IMG/VR virus record: IMGVR_UViG_3300032265_000319
Span: 1 to 23,851 of that record
DNA length: 23,851 nucleotides
Reading direction: 5' to 3' (one strand)
From: a virus
Position 1 is the stretch's first letter. Each line of letters opens with the position of its first letter. The position numbers were made by a program, and so were the translations under genes. Under the pieces are notes generated by a model. The model was not told the DNA's origin. It was given only the letters and a program-made list of their open reading frames with translations, and made no database searches. Positions 1 to 10,827 of this stretch are shown in pieces.

Positions 1-3000
1 ACTATTGATATTTACGAATGGGTTACTTCTTCTTTGTTGCCCGAGTCATGGGATGCTCAAGCTGATACTCCTGCAGGAATTGCGTTAGGTATTAGCGGTA
101 CAAGTTTATATGGTAATAAAGTTTATAGTGTACGTCAACGATACAATAATATAACTAAAAAATTTACTAATGTTTATTATTTCTGGGTTAAGAATAGACA
201 ATTGACGCCGGCTATTACAGGCCGCCGTATTTCGGCGCTATCAGTTTCAAATTTGATATCGTCTCCAATTTCTGAAGGATACACCTATCTTTCATTGATT
301 GGTGGAGATTCGTTTGCATTATCAAATTCTTACAAATATTTAGAAGGAAATAATACAGTATTGTCAGTAGAATACTGGACAATTGATAGCATACACAGAA
401 ATATCCATAGTCAATGGAAATTAATTAGCTCCGATAGTATTGTAGATTTACCTCATACTATTGAGCAAAAATGGATTGACAGTCTTTGCGGATCTGATAT
501 TGCCGGAAGAGTTGTTCCTGATACAGAATTACCTCCTAAACTACGTTACGGTATTGAAAATCGTCCACGTCAAAGTATGTTTGTAAATCGTATTGAAGCT
601 TTAAAAGAATTTGTTGAACTAACTAATATTTCTTTGTTAAAGCATCAAATAACTAAGACACGTGATATTAGCAAACTAGAAGAGTATGATATTCATCCTA
701 CAATAATACACGGATTGTATGATAGCACACTGGACACTGAAGCAGAATTATCATACACAAATGCAAATTTATTCCAGAGACCAAGTTTATCTCCAATTAT
801 AGTAGACGGTAAAATTACTGGAATTATGATTATAAATTCAGGCAAGGGGTATTTAAATCCGCCATACATTCAGATATCTGGATCAGGTGAAGGCGCCATT
901 GTAAGATCGGTAATTGATTCTTCTGGTAGAATTATATCAGCAACTGTAGAGTCTTCAGGCTATGGATACGATGATAACACAACTTGCTCTGTAAGGGATT
1001 ACTGTGTATTAGTTCTTAGCGATATTTCAGCAAATGGTGTGTGGAGTATATATTCTTACGATCCTACATATATTGATAATACAACAAGATCAGTAGTTGG
1101 CATATGGTCCCGAACACAGACACAAAGTTACGATGTTAAAAATTATTGGACTTATGCCGACTGGTACGGATCATACACAGATACTTCTGGGAAAGTATTA
1201 TTCACCGCTAGTCAGTATACCGCAGCGGATTTTAGTGTTGCAACCTATGCAGATTTAAATTCTATAGCAACAAAAATTGGTCAACTTGTTAAAGTATTAA
1301 CTGTTAATACTGGTGGTTGGGAATTATTATACAAGTATGCTGATTCTTCTAGTATTGATTGGACACAAAGCTATAGTTTAGTTGGTATACAAAATGGTAC
1401 ATTGCAATTAAATTCTAACTTGTACGAAACTAGTTCAACTACTGTAGGCTATGATTCTGGTATATATGATAATACTGGATTTGATATTAAAGCATCGACT
1501 GAATTAAGAAGAATTTTAAATACTTTAAAAAATAATATTTTTATTAACGAGTTAAAGAGTTCTTATTTAGAATTATTTTTCAGCAGCATACATTATGCGC
1601 ATAGTGAACAACTGTATCTTGATTGGATCTTTAAAACAAGTTTTGTTCGTGCCACACACAATGTAGGAGATCTAGGACAACCTGTTTATTATCCTGTGGA
1701 TAATTTAAGTAATTTCCAAGATTATATTTCTGAAGTTAAACCTTATAAAACAAAAGTTCGAGAATATATTAGCAATTACACATCAACTGATATTTCTGAA
1801 TCTGCTGTTACAGATTTTGACTTGCCTCCAGTATTTTCTAATAATGCATTAGTTCCAGTAGAAACTCAGGTAGCAAATGAAGTATTAAAATTTAATTCTT
1901 CAGTTATAAACACATATCCTTGGAAATTCTGGGCTGATACAGTCGGTTACTCTGTAACAGAACTAAAAATAGTCGACGGCGGATCCGGTTATGTTACTTT
2001 ACCAGAAGTAGTAATATCTAGTAATAGTGGCGCCGGAGCAACAGCCAAAGCATTTTTTACTAACGGGGTAATTAATAGAATATTATTATTAACACAAGGT
2101 AGTGGCTATTTAACTGCTCCTGTTGTTAGTTTAGTGGGCGGCCTATCAACCGGCGGTGTAGCAGCTAGAGTTGTAGCTATTATCGGTGACGGATTAGCTA
2201 GAACTAATTCAGTAAAAATGAAATTTGATAGACTAACATATACAAATTACGTTAGTACATTAGATGTTACTGAAACATTTACTGGAACAGGTAGCAAACT
2301 ACAATATTCTTTAAAATGGGCACCCGATGTACATGTTGGAAAGTCTTCAGTTTATATAGACAATAATATTGTTCTGCGAGAATTATATACTTTAAATATT
2401 GTTTCAAAAGTAGTAGACGGATATACCCAATACTCTGGTACAATAACTTTTGAAACAGCGCCTACAAAACTAGCATCTATTCTTGTAAATTACAAAAAAG
2501 ATATATCGTTATTAAATGCTATAGATAGGATTGAATTTTTCTATGATCCAGCAACTGGCGAAATAGGCAAAGAGTTTAATCAACTAATGCTAGGCATCGA
2601 TTACGGCGGAACAATTGTCGGTAATCTTGGATTCAACACTAGCAAAGGTTGGAACGATGTACCTTATGCTGTAAATGCATGGGATGTATTCGATCCAACC
2701 TTTAATGATTATATTATTACTGTTGGAGCAAATACACATAGTTTCAAACTACCTTACACTCCGAAGATAGGAACTGAAATTAATGTTTATTATTCTCAAA
2801 ATTCAACAACAACAACTCCGTCGGACGGCGTGTCATTAAATTATAATTTTAATTTATTAGTTAACCAACCAGTAGTATCGGTTATTACTAATGTTTATTC
2901 AATAAGTTCAGTAGGTATAACTGCTTCTACAGCATTGGCAACTGTAAATGGAATTACTTCGCAATATGCAATATCTACTAATTTACAATCGGTTCTTACT

Positions 3001-6000
3001 TCAGTGTTTGGCGCCGTGGGACAAGGTGTAATTGAGTTTGATCATGTATCAAATATAGTAGTAGGACAATTTGTGTCTGGCGCAGGTGTAGCAACTAATA
3101 CCAAAGTAACATATATTTCAAATAAATTTGTTACATTGTCTACAAATCTTTCAGAAAATGCATCGGGCAACTACAACTTTTTTACTTTAGGAACATCTTT
3201 AACCTTAACCAGCACTACAAATATTGATGCAGGGTTAAGTGTTATTGGTTTAGGATTTACAACGCAAACTGTAAGTAAAAAACTTAATTCTACTACAATT
3301 ATATTATCAAGTCCTCCTGATTTAATTCCAAACGTTGGAGAAGTAATAGAATTTACTAATAATAGTGCGGGATCTAAAATTATAAAAGTATCTTCTGTTG
3401 CAAATTTAAAGATAGGAGATGGCTGTGATATATCTACACATCAACTTGGCGTATTTGGATACAACACAAAAATAGTTAGCATAGATGTTATAAACTCTTC
3501 AGTAACATTAAATCAAATATTATTTGTTAATCTAGCAAATAATACAAGTTTAACATTTACTAGAATATTATCTCAACCTGTTGACGCTATTACATATGCA
3601 AACGGAACAGCAACATTAACAGAGGTTGTTCCAGTAGGCAGTGATATTTGCATATATGGAAAAATAGACCCAATTAGAATAGATGATCCTGCCTTTGGAA
3701 CAAGTCAGCAAGTTAATCCGGATGCTAAAATACCTTCAATAATTATTGGAACAACACAACAACCGTTATTAACGAGATATCCATTAGTAACTGGTTCCTT
3801 TGCATATGTCATAACACTTCCTTTAGATTTTACAGTAAACAAAGGAGATGAATTTATTTTCCGCCAAAGTACAAGTGACGGATCAATTATTCCTTCAGAT
3901 TACGATAGTGATATTGTTGGTGGCGACATGGCTTATTCATCGGCGCAGGGATTACTGGCAGATGATATAGTTGTAGATGGTGACGGATTTACTACGCCAA
4001 CATCAAGTCCAGCACCGGAAGAAGTTGTTCCAGGACAAGTTGTTGATACTTTATCAATTAAAGTTTTTGACAAACCAACTGCTGGCAATGCTAATATACA
4101 AGTTAGTAATTATGTTGCAACTGGTTCTCAGGCAACTTTTGAATTACCTAAGATTTTTAGTAATTCTCAATCTATTATAGTTAAACTTGACGGAGTAATA
4201 CAAACAGTTACTACTGATTATATTATCAATTATGCAACACGATCTGTTACGTTTAATGCAACTCCGTCTGCAAAAGCAATTGTAAGTATCTTTACTATTG
4301 GTTTATCTGGGACTAACATTTTAGATATAGAATATTTTGTTGGTGATGGCACTACAACTGAATTTGTTACTAGAGCACCGTGGTTATCTGATGTTTATTC
4401 TTTGATATACGTTAACGGTTTACTAGCTGATTATGTGTTATTTAAAACTGATAGCACTTATGATCTAGCAAATGCTACTGGAATCAGATTTGCTGTTGCT
4501 CCAGCTACCGGTGCAACAATTAATTATATTATTGTTTCAGGTAATCAACAAACATTTTCTGTGACAACTACAGAAAGAATTGCAACTAATGGAAGTAACA
4601 CATATACATTGAATACTATTATAGGAAATTCATTTCCAAATGAATCGAATGTTATTGTTCGCGTTGATCAAAATATTTTGAGAGCTCCTAATGTTAGTTA
4701 TTTTACTATTAAATCTAATAAATTAACTTATTCTATTAATACTGATAAAATTCTTCCACAAAGTGTAAGTTTGCAAGACATAATTGTTTATGTTGATAAT
4801 TTTACTTTGATATATGGTAAAGACTATACAGTTGATCTTACTGGTATATCAATTAAAATTACTAAAGAAACATATAAAGCATATACAGGAAAACAATTAG
4901 TTATCAGTATACAATATAATCAAGGATACATGTATAACCCTGCTACTAATCAAATAGTCTTTGCAAATTCTTATGATAGTTCACATGTAGTTGAAGTGAT
5001 TTCATCATTCCGTCACGATAGTTTAGATATACAAAGAACTGAAATAACAGCAAGAACAATTGAAAATATTACACCTGAGTCTTTGGTATATTACGAATAC
5101 TTGTCCACACTTGGCGGTACAATAATATTAGATAGACCAGTAATAAATGAAAATTATATCTGGGTAATTAAGTCTCGTGATGATACTAGAACCTTGTTAA
5201 CACCAGGTGTTGACTACATTCTACACGATAATCTTACAGAAATTCAATTGACTTCACCATTTGGTGTAAATGATTCAGTCGAATTAATAACTTTTGGTAG
5301 TAACATACTTAAATCTGGTATTGCATATATGCAATTTAAAGATATGTTAAATCGAACAGTATATAAACGATTAAGTTTGAAGAAACAAACTACCTTGGCA
5401 AGTGACTTATTGTGGAATTCTACACAAATTGTATTAACTGATGCAAGCGAATTCCAATCACCTAACCAGTCAAGTAATGTACCAGGCGTTATTGAAATTC
5501 GAGGAGAGCGTATTGAGTATTTTAGTAAGGTTGGAAATATACTCAGTAACATACGTAGGGGAACATTGGGTACCGGAATTACTAGAATAAACAAAGCTGG
5601 TACATTTGTACAAGATATTGGCAACGCAGAAACTATTCCTTATAAAGATTCTGTAAGTACAACAACGTTTGCAGCTAACGGTACTAATATTGTACCGCTA
5701 GGGTTCACTCCAGCAAGTGTAAATGAAATTGAAGTATTTGTTGGCGGCACTCGATTGAAGAAAGCACCTTATGAATTGTTTAATGTAAATTTAGGACCAT
5801 ATAGTAACAAGGATACTATTGCAAAGTTTGATGCAGAATTTACAGTTGACGGTCAGAGCAATCAGGTAACAATAACAAACGGCACACCTGAAACTGGAAC
5901 TAGGGTTACAGTCATTAAAACTACAGGAATTTCTTGGGACGGAAAAACTAGTGTAATGTCAGATACTAGCAAGATTGCTGAATTTATTAAATCAGAGCCA

Positions 6001-6027
6001 GGTATTTGGTATTCAGAATACAAATAA
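1..6027 (+). CDS. Giant virion structural protein, 5' end outside the window
   Basis: The reading frame is open from base 1, so the true start lies upstream; at least 2008 residues are present. It is rich in Thr, Ser, Asn, Val and Ile with no enzyme motif, as expected of a tail, baseplate or fibre protein. Two Gly-rich beta modules of the form GxGYxxxPxVxI...GAxAxA occur near bases 835-975 and 1970-2145. At least seven copies of a second beta module (a predicted 'V.VDG..L....DY' turn followed by a hydrophobic strand) lie near 2277-2510, 4126-4310, 4336-4545, 4588-4720, 4756-4930, 5116-5300 and 5647-5790. Near 5380-5625 is a segment with RGERIEYFSKVGN and RRGTLGTG, a pattern I associate with large structural proteins of marine T4-like phages. 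It heads the structural block and is followed by a late-type promoter. The exact structural role cannot be assigned. Confidence 0.85.
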   Translation, partial: TIDIYEWVTSSLLPESWDAQADTPAGIALGISGTSLYGNKVYSVRQRYNNITKKFTNVYYFWVKNRQLTPAITGRRISALSVSNLISSPISEGYTYLSLIGGDSFALSNSYKYLEGNNTVLSVEYWTIDSIHRNIHSQWKLISSDSIVDLPHTIEQKWIDSLCGSDIAGRVVPDTELPPKLRYGIENRPRQSMFVNRIEALKEFVELTNISLLKHQITKTRDISKLEEYDIHPTIIHGLYDSTLDTEAELSYTNANLFQRPSLSPIIVDGKITGIMIINSGKGYLNPPYIQISGSGEGAIVRSVIDSSGRIISATVESSGYGYDDNTTCSVRDYCVLVLSDISANGVWSIYSYDPTYIDNTTRSVVGIWSRTQTQSYDVKNYWTYADWYGSYTDTSGKVLFTASQYTAADFSVATYADLNSIATKIGQLVKVLTVNTGGWELLYKYADSSSIDWTQSYSLVGIQNGTLQLNSNLYETSSTTVGYDSGIYDNTGFDIKASTELRRILNTLKNNIFINELKSSYLELFFSSIHYAHSEQLYLDWIFKTSFVRATHNVGDLGQPVYYPVDNLSNFQDYISEVKPYKTKVREYISNYTSTDISESAVTDFDLPPVFSNNALVPVETQVANEVLKFNSSVINTYPWKFWADTVGYSVTELKIVDGGSGYVTLPEVVISSNSGAGATAKAFFTNGVINRILLLTQGSGYLTAPVVSLVGGLSTGGVAARVVAIIGDGLARTNSVKMKFDRLTYTNYVSTLDVTETFTGTGSKLQYSLKWAPDVHVGKSSVYIDNNIVLRELYTLNIVSKVVDGYTQYSGTITFETAPTKLASILVNYKKDISLLNAIDRIEFFYDPATGEIGKEFNQLMLGIDYGGTIVGNLGFNTSKGWNDVPYAVNAWDVFDPTFNDYIITVGANTHSFKLPYTPKIGTEINVYYSQNSTTTTPSDGVSLNYNFNLLVNQPVVSVITNVYSISSVGITASTALATVNGITSQYAISTNLQSVLTSVFGAVGQGVIEFDHVSNIVVGQFVSGAGVATNTKVTYISNKFVTLSTNLSENASGNYNFFTLGTSLTLTSTTNIDAGLSVIGLGFTTQTVSKKLNSTTIILSSPPDLIPNVGEVIEFTNNSAGSKIIKVSSVANLKIGDGCDISTHQLGVFGYNTKIVSIDVINSSVTLNQILFVNLANNTSLTFTRILSQPVDAITYANGTATLTEVVPVGSDICIYGKIDPIRIDDPAFGTSQQVNPDAKIPSIIIGTTQQPLLTRYPLVTGSFAYVITLPLDFTVNKGDEFIFRQSTSDGSIIPSDYDSDIVGGDMAYSSAQGLLADDIVVDGDGFTTPTSSPAPEEVVPGQVVDTLSIKVFDKPTAGNANIQVSNYVATGSQATFELPKIFSNSQSIIVKLDGVIQTVTTDYIINYATRSVTFNATPSAKAIVSIFTIGLSGTNILDIEYFVGDGTTTEFVTRAPWLSDVYSLIYVNGLLADYVLFKTDSTYDLANATGIRFAVAPATGATINYIIVSGNQQTFSVTTTERIATNGSNTYTLNTIIGNSFPNESNVIVRVDQNILRAPNVSYFTIKSNKLTYSINTDKILPQSVSLQDIIVYVDNFTLIYGKDYTVDLTGISIKITKETYKAYTGKQLVISIQYNQGYMYNPATNQIVFANSYDSSHVVEVISSFRHDSLDIQRTEITARTIENITPESLVYYEYLSTLGGTIILDRPVINENYIWVIKSRDDTRTLLTPGVDYILHDNLTEIQLTSPFGVNDSVELITFGSNILKSGIAYMQFKDMLNRTVYKRLSLKKQTTLASDLLWNSTQIVLTDASEFQSPNQSSNVPGVIEIRGERIEYFSKVGNILSNIRRGTLGTGITRINKAGTFVQDIGNAETIPYKDSVSTTTFAANGTNIVPLGFTPASVNEIEVFVGGTRLKKAPYELFNVNLGPYSNKDTIAKFDAEFTVDGQSNQVTITNGTPETGTRVTVIKTTGISWDGKTSVMSDTSKIAEFIKSEPGIWYSEYK

Positions 6028-6056
6028 ATTATAAAATACCTAGTTAATAATAGCAG

Positions 6057-6063
6057 ATAAATA
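6057..6063 (+). promoter_or_regulatory. T4-type late promoter element (ATAAATA)
   Basis: GATAAATAC sits 20 bases upstream of the ATG at 6084, in the 56-bp gap after the giant structural gene. It matches T4 late consensus TATAAATA in 7 of 8 positions, and such promoters need no -35 box. An A/G-rich ribosome binding site (AGAGAG near 6072) follows. The same heptamer occurs before the fibre gene at 10855 and, on the other strand, before the gene ending at 23551. Confidence 0.6.
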
Positions 6064-6083
6064 CTAAACAAAGAGAGATCAAC

Positions 6084-6695
6084 ATGCAGACTAAAGACGC
6101 AACTGGAATTCATATAGAAGGGCATATTAAGATATTTGACCCCGTTTCGAAAGAAATTTATATTGATAAACGTAATGCCATTCATTATGAAAACATGAGT
6201 ATTGCCTTGGCACAGTCGTTGTCTAACAGTAATACTGGCGGATTTATATATGAAATGAATTTTGGAAACGGCGGCACAGCGGTGGATCCTACAGGGATTA
6301 TCACATATCTCACGCCAAATTCAAGCGGATCTAATGCTAGTTTGTATAATAAAACTTATAGTAAGATAGTAGATCCTAGTAGCAGCACTAATACCGACCC
6401 TACAAGGAATTTTACAGAAGTAAGACATGCAACAGGTACAAACTATACCGATATTTTTGTAACTTGTTTGCTAGACTACGGCGAGCCTAGCGGCCAAACA
6501 GCATTTGACACTACTTCAGATATTAATAGTACATTCACTTTTGATGAATTGGGATTAAGAAGTTATAGTACTGTGGGCGAAAGTTTATTATTAACTCATG
6601 TTGTATTTCATCCTGTATTAAAAAGTCTTAACAGACTAATACAGATTGATTATACTGTACGTATTCAAAGTTTAACTGGCCTTGTGTCAGTTTAA
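6084..6695 (+). CDS. Putative virion structural protein, 203 aa
   Basis: This 203-residue protein has no signal peptide, membrane segment or enzyme motif. Its N-terminus (HIEGHIKIFDP near residues 9-20, then DKRNAIHYENMS) and a Gly/Asn/Ser-rich middle resemble small structural proteins found beside the fibre genes of T4-like marine phages; this is recall of gene context, not a search. It lies between the giant structural protein and the first tail fibre, behind a late-type promoter. The stop is followed by GGAG, the ribosome binding site of the next gene 11 bases on, so the two are co-transcribed. A tail-tip, baseplate or fibre-attachment role would fit but is inferred only from position. Confidence 0.75.
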   Translation: MQTKDATGIHIEGHIKIFDPVSKEIYIDKRNAIHYENMSIALAQSLSNSNTGGFIYEMNFGNGGTAVDPTGIITYLTPNSSGSNASLYNKTYSKIVDPSSSTNTDPTRNFTEVRHATGTNYTDIFVTCLLDYGEPSGQTAFDTTSDINSTFTFDELGLRSYSTVGESLLLTHVVFHPVLKSLNRLIQIDYTVRIQSLTGLVSV

Positions 6696-6706
6696 GGAGT
6701 TAGCAA

Positions 6707-8914
6707 ATGACTTATCAAGTTCAATTTACTGATTCTACTAATCCTAATAAACCTCCAATTACAGTTGCTGACGGAACAATAAACACTGATTCTACTAGTA
6801 TTGGATTCGTAGGCCAGTCATATCCAGGGTATGCTCCAATTGTTGCTGACAATTTATTGCACATGTTGGAAAATTTTGCAGCACCTTTTGCTCCCTCGAA
6901 CCCTGTTCAAGGACAGCTTTGGTACGATACTAATTCAAGTACTTTGAAAATTTTTGATAGTACTAACTGGGTAACAGCAGGAAATCTAAAAAAAGGTACA
7001 GCAGCACCTGCTGTATCTAGTAGTTTACAAGGCGACTTGTGGTCCAATACTTCAACAAATCAGTTGTATTTGTTTACAGGAAGTAATTGGACACTAGTTG
7101 GCCCACAATTTAGTATAGGCACACAAACAGGTCCTAGCGTAGATGCCATTATTGATAGTAATAACGTTAGTCATTATGTTATTTCTATGTATGCAAATAA
7201 CAATATTATTTCTATAATCAGTAAAGAAAAGTTTATTCCAAAAGCAGCCATTCCTGGATTTAGTATTATAAATGAAGGTATTAACCTTAGTTCAATAGAC
7301 AGTACTAGTACTACTAATCCAACTAGATTTTGGGGAATTGCTCAGCAAGCAGATGCACTATATTACAATGGCATTACTGTTCCTGCTACAAATTTTTTAA
7401 GAAGTGATATAGTAAGTACTACAGCTAATCAGTTAAACATTCAGTCAGACTCTGGTTTAGGTGTTGGATCTAATTTAGGTTTTATTATAGACATTGAAAA
7501 TGGTAGTCCTACATTAAAATCTACCCTAGCTGGTACAAATCTTAATATTAAATTAACAACTTCTGGCGGAGTAACTAATACTGTAATACATGCCGATTCT
7601 TCAGGAAAAGTAGGTATAAACACACTTGCACCATCTTCTGCACTAGATGTTTCAGGACTAATTACGGCCAGTACAGGATTAAAAATTACAGGAACTACTG
7701 ACAGTAGTTACTCTCCGGGTACATTATTTACAACAGCAACAGGTAGTATAGTTACACAGGGCGGTTTGAGTGTTGCTAAAAAATCAAATTTTGGCGGAGA
7801 TGTTACTAGCTTTGGACAATACATCCTAAATCGCCTAGATGCTAATGCAAGCCCAATTGCTGCATCAGTTATTGTGCCAGGATATTCAACTAATACAGCT
7901 GAAGCAACTCTTTTAAATATTCCTAATATTGTAAATCCACTATATGATATAGGAACAGAAACACGACGTTTTAGAAATATATTTGCTACTAACTTTTCTG
8001 GAAATTTTACGGGAACGTTTACTGGTACATTAGAAGGAAGTGCCAATGGAACAGCTGCTGCATTATCTAGTCCTACTGTTTTTAGTTTAATTGGAGACGT
8101 AACTAGTAATAGTGTTAGTTTTAACGGACAATCCGAGACAGGCACAGCAATATTCAGTACATCAATTAATCAGAATTTTATCTCAGGTAAAACTGCAGCA
8201 ACTGATTCATTAATAAACGACGAATTTTTAGTATATCGATCTGGAACAGGTCTACTAAAAATGTCAAAAGCTGTGCTTACTAATCATATAGCAACTATTC
8301 CAGTTGGTACAATTTTGCCTTTTGCAGGAACATCTATACCTACAGGATATTTACTATGCGACGGCTCCGAAGTATTAATAGCAACATACTCGGATTTATA
8401 TTCAGTTATTGGGTATGCCTATAAAGCACCGGGATTATTAGACGGTCTTGGCACGTTTGGACTTCCAGATCTACGTGGGCGTTTCCCGCTAGGAGCTGAT
8501 AATATGAATAATAATATTACAGTTCCAAGTAAGGACGGTTCAGGAAATCAAGTAAGCACTTCTTTAGATCTAAACGGTAACCCTAGCTTGGTTGCGCATC
8601 GTGTTAACGAGATAACAGCTACAATAATCGGACAAGGTAATACTTACGCAACGGAATCAAAGACATTAGCAAATAGTAATTTACCAGATCATACACATAG
8701 TTTAAATGACGGTACTAGTCAATTCTATGCTGTTAATACTCCTACAGAAGCAAACGATAGAAATGCCATTCCAAACAAGGGTACATCTGGTGAAAGTGGA
8801 ACAGGATCTGGTATTTTAAACACAGGTAGTGTGAATGGAACTACAGGACTACCTGTAAATATAATGAATCCTTATCAGACTATTAACTATATAATTTTTA
8901 CTGGTATAATCTAA
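6707..8914 (+). CDS. Tail fibre protein with C-terminal phage tail collar domain
   Basis: This 735-aa adsorption protein has three parts. Residues 1 to about 200 are the paralogous N-terminal module shared with the next two genes, including LLHMLENFA, QGQLWYDT and a second LQGDLWSNT repeat; this end probably attaches to the tail. Residues about 200-530 are a Thr/Ser/Gly/Asn-rich shaft with a GKVGINT..P...LDVSG trimeric-fibre motif near bases 7600-7660. Residues about 531-600 form a phage tail collar domain (VGTILPFAG, GYLLCDGSE, LPDLRGRFPLGADN), the family found in T4 gp12. The C-terminal tip has LPDHTHSL near residue 659 and ends NPYQTINYIIFTGII, the usual ending of collar fibres; the HTH histidines could bind metal as in gp12. 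It starts 11 bases after the preceding gene with GGAG as ribosome binding site. Confidence 0.92.
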   Translation: MTYQVQFTDSTNPNKPPITVADGTINTDSTSIGFVGQSYPGYAPIVADNLLHMLENFAAPFAPSNPVQGQLWYDTNSSTLKIFDSTNWVTAGNLKKGTAAPAVSSSLQGDLWSNTSTNQLYLFTGSNWTLVGPQFSIGTQTGPSVDAIIDSNNVSHYVISMYANNNIISIISKEKFIPKAAIPGFSIINEGINLSSIDSTSTTNPTRFWGIAQQADALYYNGITVPATNFLRSDIVSTTANQLNIQSDSGLGVGSNLGFIIDIENGSPTLKSTLAGTNLNIKLTTSGGVTNTVIHADSSGKVGINTLAPSSALDVSGLITASTGLKITGTTDSSYSPGTLFTTATGSIVTQGGLSVAKKSNFGGDVTSFGQYILNRLDANASPIAASVIVPGYSTNTAEATLLNIPNIVNPLYDIGTETRRFRNIFATNFSGNFTGTFTGTLEGSANGTAAALSSPTVFSLIGDVTSNSVSFNGQSETGTAIFSTSINQNFISGKTAATDSLINDEFLVYRSGTGLLKMSKAVLTNHIATIPVGTILPFAGTSIPTGYLLCDGSEVLIATYSDLYSVIGYAYKAPGLLDGLGTFGLPDLRGRFPLGADNMNNNITVPSKDGSGNQVSTSLDLNGNPSLVAHRVNEITATIIGQGNTYATESKTLANSNLPDHTHSLNDGTSQFYAVNTPTEANDRNAIPNKGTSGESGTGSGILNTGSVNGTTGLPVNIMNPYQTINYIIFTGII

Positions 8915-8915
8915 T

Positions 8916-10820
8916 ATGAGCTATAATATAACCCTTACCAACGGAACAAGTTTAACTGTTATTTCAGACGGCCAGATTGACCAAATCCATACCGATCTTA
9001 CATTAATAGGAAAAAATACTACAAGTTACGGTGTGTTTTTTAATGATAATTTTGTAAGACTACTAGAAAATTTTGCAAACACCAATCAGCCAAATCATCC
9101 GTTAATAGGACAACTATGGTTTGACACTGCAGAAAGTAGACTTAAAGTCTATAACGGAACTTCATTTACTACTACTAATGGTACGATAGTTTCTCCTACT
9201 AGTCCAGTTAGTATCTCTAAAGGAGATATTTGGATTGATAGTACAAATGGACAATTATGGTTTAATGACGGCCTTTCTAATAAACTTGCTGGCCCGTCTT
9301 ACTCAACCATGCAAGGTGAAAGCGGCTTGTTTACAAAAACAAGATTAGATGTTAATGGCGCAGAACATATTATTGTAGAATTAAAAGTCGGAAGTACAAC
9401 TCTTGGTATTTTTAGCAAGGATACTTTTATTCCTGCTGATTCAATTCCGGGATTTAGTACAACAGCAAAATTTTTAGGATACCAAGTTGGCACAGTTTTA
9501 ACAGTTACTTCAATAACTAGCGGACAATTAGGAGTAGGGCAAACTATATTTGGTAATATTATATTTGCTAATACACAAATAACAGAACAGTTAACAGGAG
9601 ATACTGGCAATGTTGGTACATATGCTGTTAGTAATAGTAACATAGTAGGTAGTGTACAATCTCCAGTGGCATTAAGTTCAACAAATGATATAATTAAAGT
9701 TGGATTTAACACAAGCGCCTACCCTGGTATTGTTTTTAACACAGTTGTTAGTAAGGCACAACAATTATTAGCCGCTGATGGTAGTTTGAAGACAGCTGAA
9801 AGTTTTCTTTCTTCTCAAGAAAATTCTTCTACAACGGGTACATTAGTAATACAGAACGATAATCCGCTGGTATTAGGAGGTTATTCAGATTTTGAATTAG
9901 ATATTAATAGATCGACAAACACTATTATAATGAAGTCGAATATTATAAATCAAAATTTTCAAATTAATCTTAAAAGCGGCGGAGCAACAGCAACTCCGAT
10001 TTATGTAAACGCACAGAATAAAAAAGTAGGAATTTTCACCACAACGCCAAGTGCTATGTTGGATGTTGCCGGTAGTGTTAATATTCAAGGAGATCTTACT
10101 GTACAAGGTAATGTTACTACAGTGAGTAGTACTTCAGTAAGCGTAGCAGATAAAAATATTGTCTTAGGTAATACAGCTACACCAACGGATACTACAGCTA
10201 GTGGCGGTGGAATAACTCTAGCAGGATTGACATCAAAAATTATTGCATGGGATTCTGTAACTAACAACGGATCAACTAACACAGGATATTGGAATTTTAC
10301 AGATAACATCAACGTTGGAAGTAGTTCGTTAGGATACTATATTAATGGCCAAAATGTATTGAGTTTAACAAGTTTAGGTAGCACTATAACTAGCGCACCA
10401 GGGCTTACTAGTGTAGGAATATTAACTAGTGTTCAAGCAGGAAATTTGTCCATTGTTGGTTCTACGATTTCTTATACTAGTATACAAACTTCAGGAGATG
10501 TTAAACTTCAACCAAAAGGTACAGGATCAGTAGATGTTAGTAGTACAAAAATTATTAATCTTGCAACTCCTACAAACGGAACAGATGCAACTAATAAATC
10601 ATATGTAGATTCTTCTATAAAATTAGCACCTCTAGGTATAAGTTTGAATACTACCGGACAAACTGATACTACAATTGGTACATTACTATTAGCTACTATT
10701 TTCCCTGTAGCAGAGCACCCAAATGGTACAAAATGCAGAGTACAGTGCTCGGATTTAACAATAAAATTGTATGAAGTAGCGGGTGGTGTGTGGAGTTGGC
10801 AACAAAATATTCCTTTCTAA
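8916..10820 (+). CDS. Tail fibre protein, second paralog
   Basis: This 634-aa protein repeats the N-terminal module of its neighbours (DLTLIGKN, NDNFVRLLENFAN, LIGQLWFDT, GDIWIDST) over about 185 residues. It then carries an inserted module of about 60 residues (GTVLTVTSITSGQLGVGQTI ... LTGDTGNVGTYAVS, bases 9477-9660) that is also present at the N-terminus of the gene at 12407. The shaft includes KKVGIFTTTPSAMLDVAG near 10020-10085 and a following SVADKNIVLGNTATP module typical of phage fibres. It has no collar domain, and its C-terminus is a short beta-rich tip. The start is one base after the upstream stop with no clear Shine-Dalgarno sequence, so translation is probably coupled. It is likely a receptor-contacting or connecting fibre, but the binding target cannot be read from sequence. 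Confidence 0.88.
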   Translation: MSYNITLTNGTSLTVISDGQIDQIHTDLTLIGKNTTSYGVFFNDNFVRLLENFANTNQPNHPLIGQLWFDTAESRLKVYNGTSFTTTNGTIVSPTSPVSISKGDIWIDSTNGQLWFNDGLSNKLAGPSYSTMQGESGLFTKTRLDVNGAEHIIVELKVGSTTLGIFSKDTFIPADSIPGFSTTAKFLGYQVGTVLTVTSITSGQLGVGQTIFGNIIFANTQITEQLTGDTGNVGTYAVSNSNIVGSVQSPVALSSTNDIIKVGFNTSAYPGIVFNTVVSKAQQLLAADGSLKTAESFLSSQENSSTTGTLVIQNDNPLVLGGYSDFELDINRSTNTIIMKSNIINQNFQINLKSGGATATPIYVNAQNKKVGIFTTTPSAMLDVAGSVNIQGDLTVQGNVTTVSSTSVSVADKNIVLGNTATPTDTTASGGGITLAGLTSKIIAWDSVTNNGSTNTGYWNFTDNINVGSSSLGYYINGQNVLSLTSLGSTITSAPGLTSVGILTSVQAGNLSIVGSTISYTSIQTSGDVKLQPKGTGSVDVSSTKIINLATPTNGTDATNKSYVDSSIKLAPLGISLNTTGQTDTTIGTLLLATIFPVAEHPNGTKCRVQCSDLTIKLYEVAGGVWSWQQNIPF

Positions 10821-10827
10821 ACCGACA

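Noticed and set aside
5244-5624. A 126-aa open frame antisense to the giant structural gene
   Set aside because: It lies fully inside a strong coding region on the other strand and has no ribosome binding site or domain. Similar antisense frames under the fibre genes (for example 7708-8145 and 9299-9712) were rejected for the same reason.
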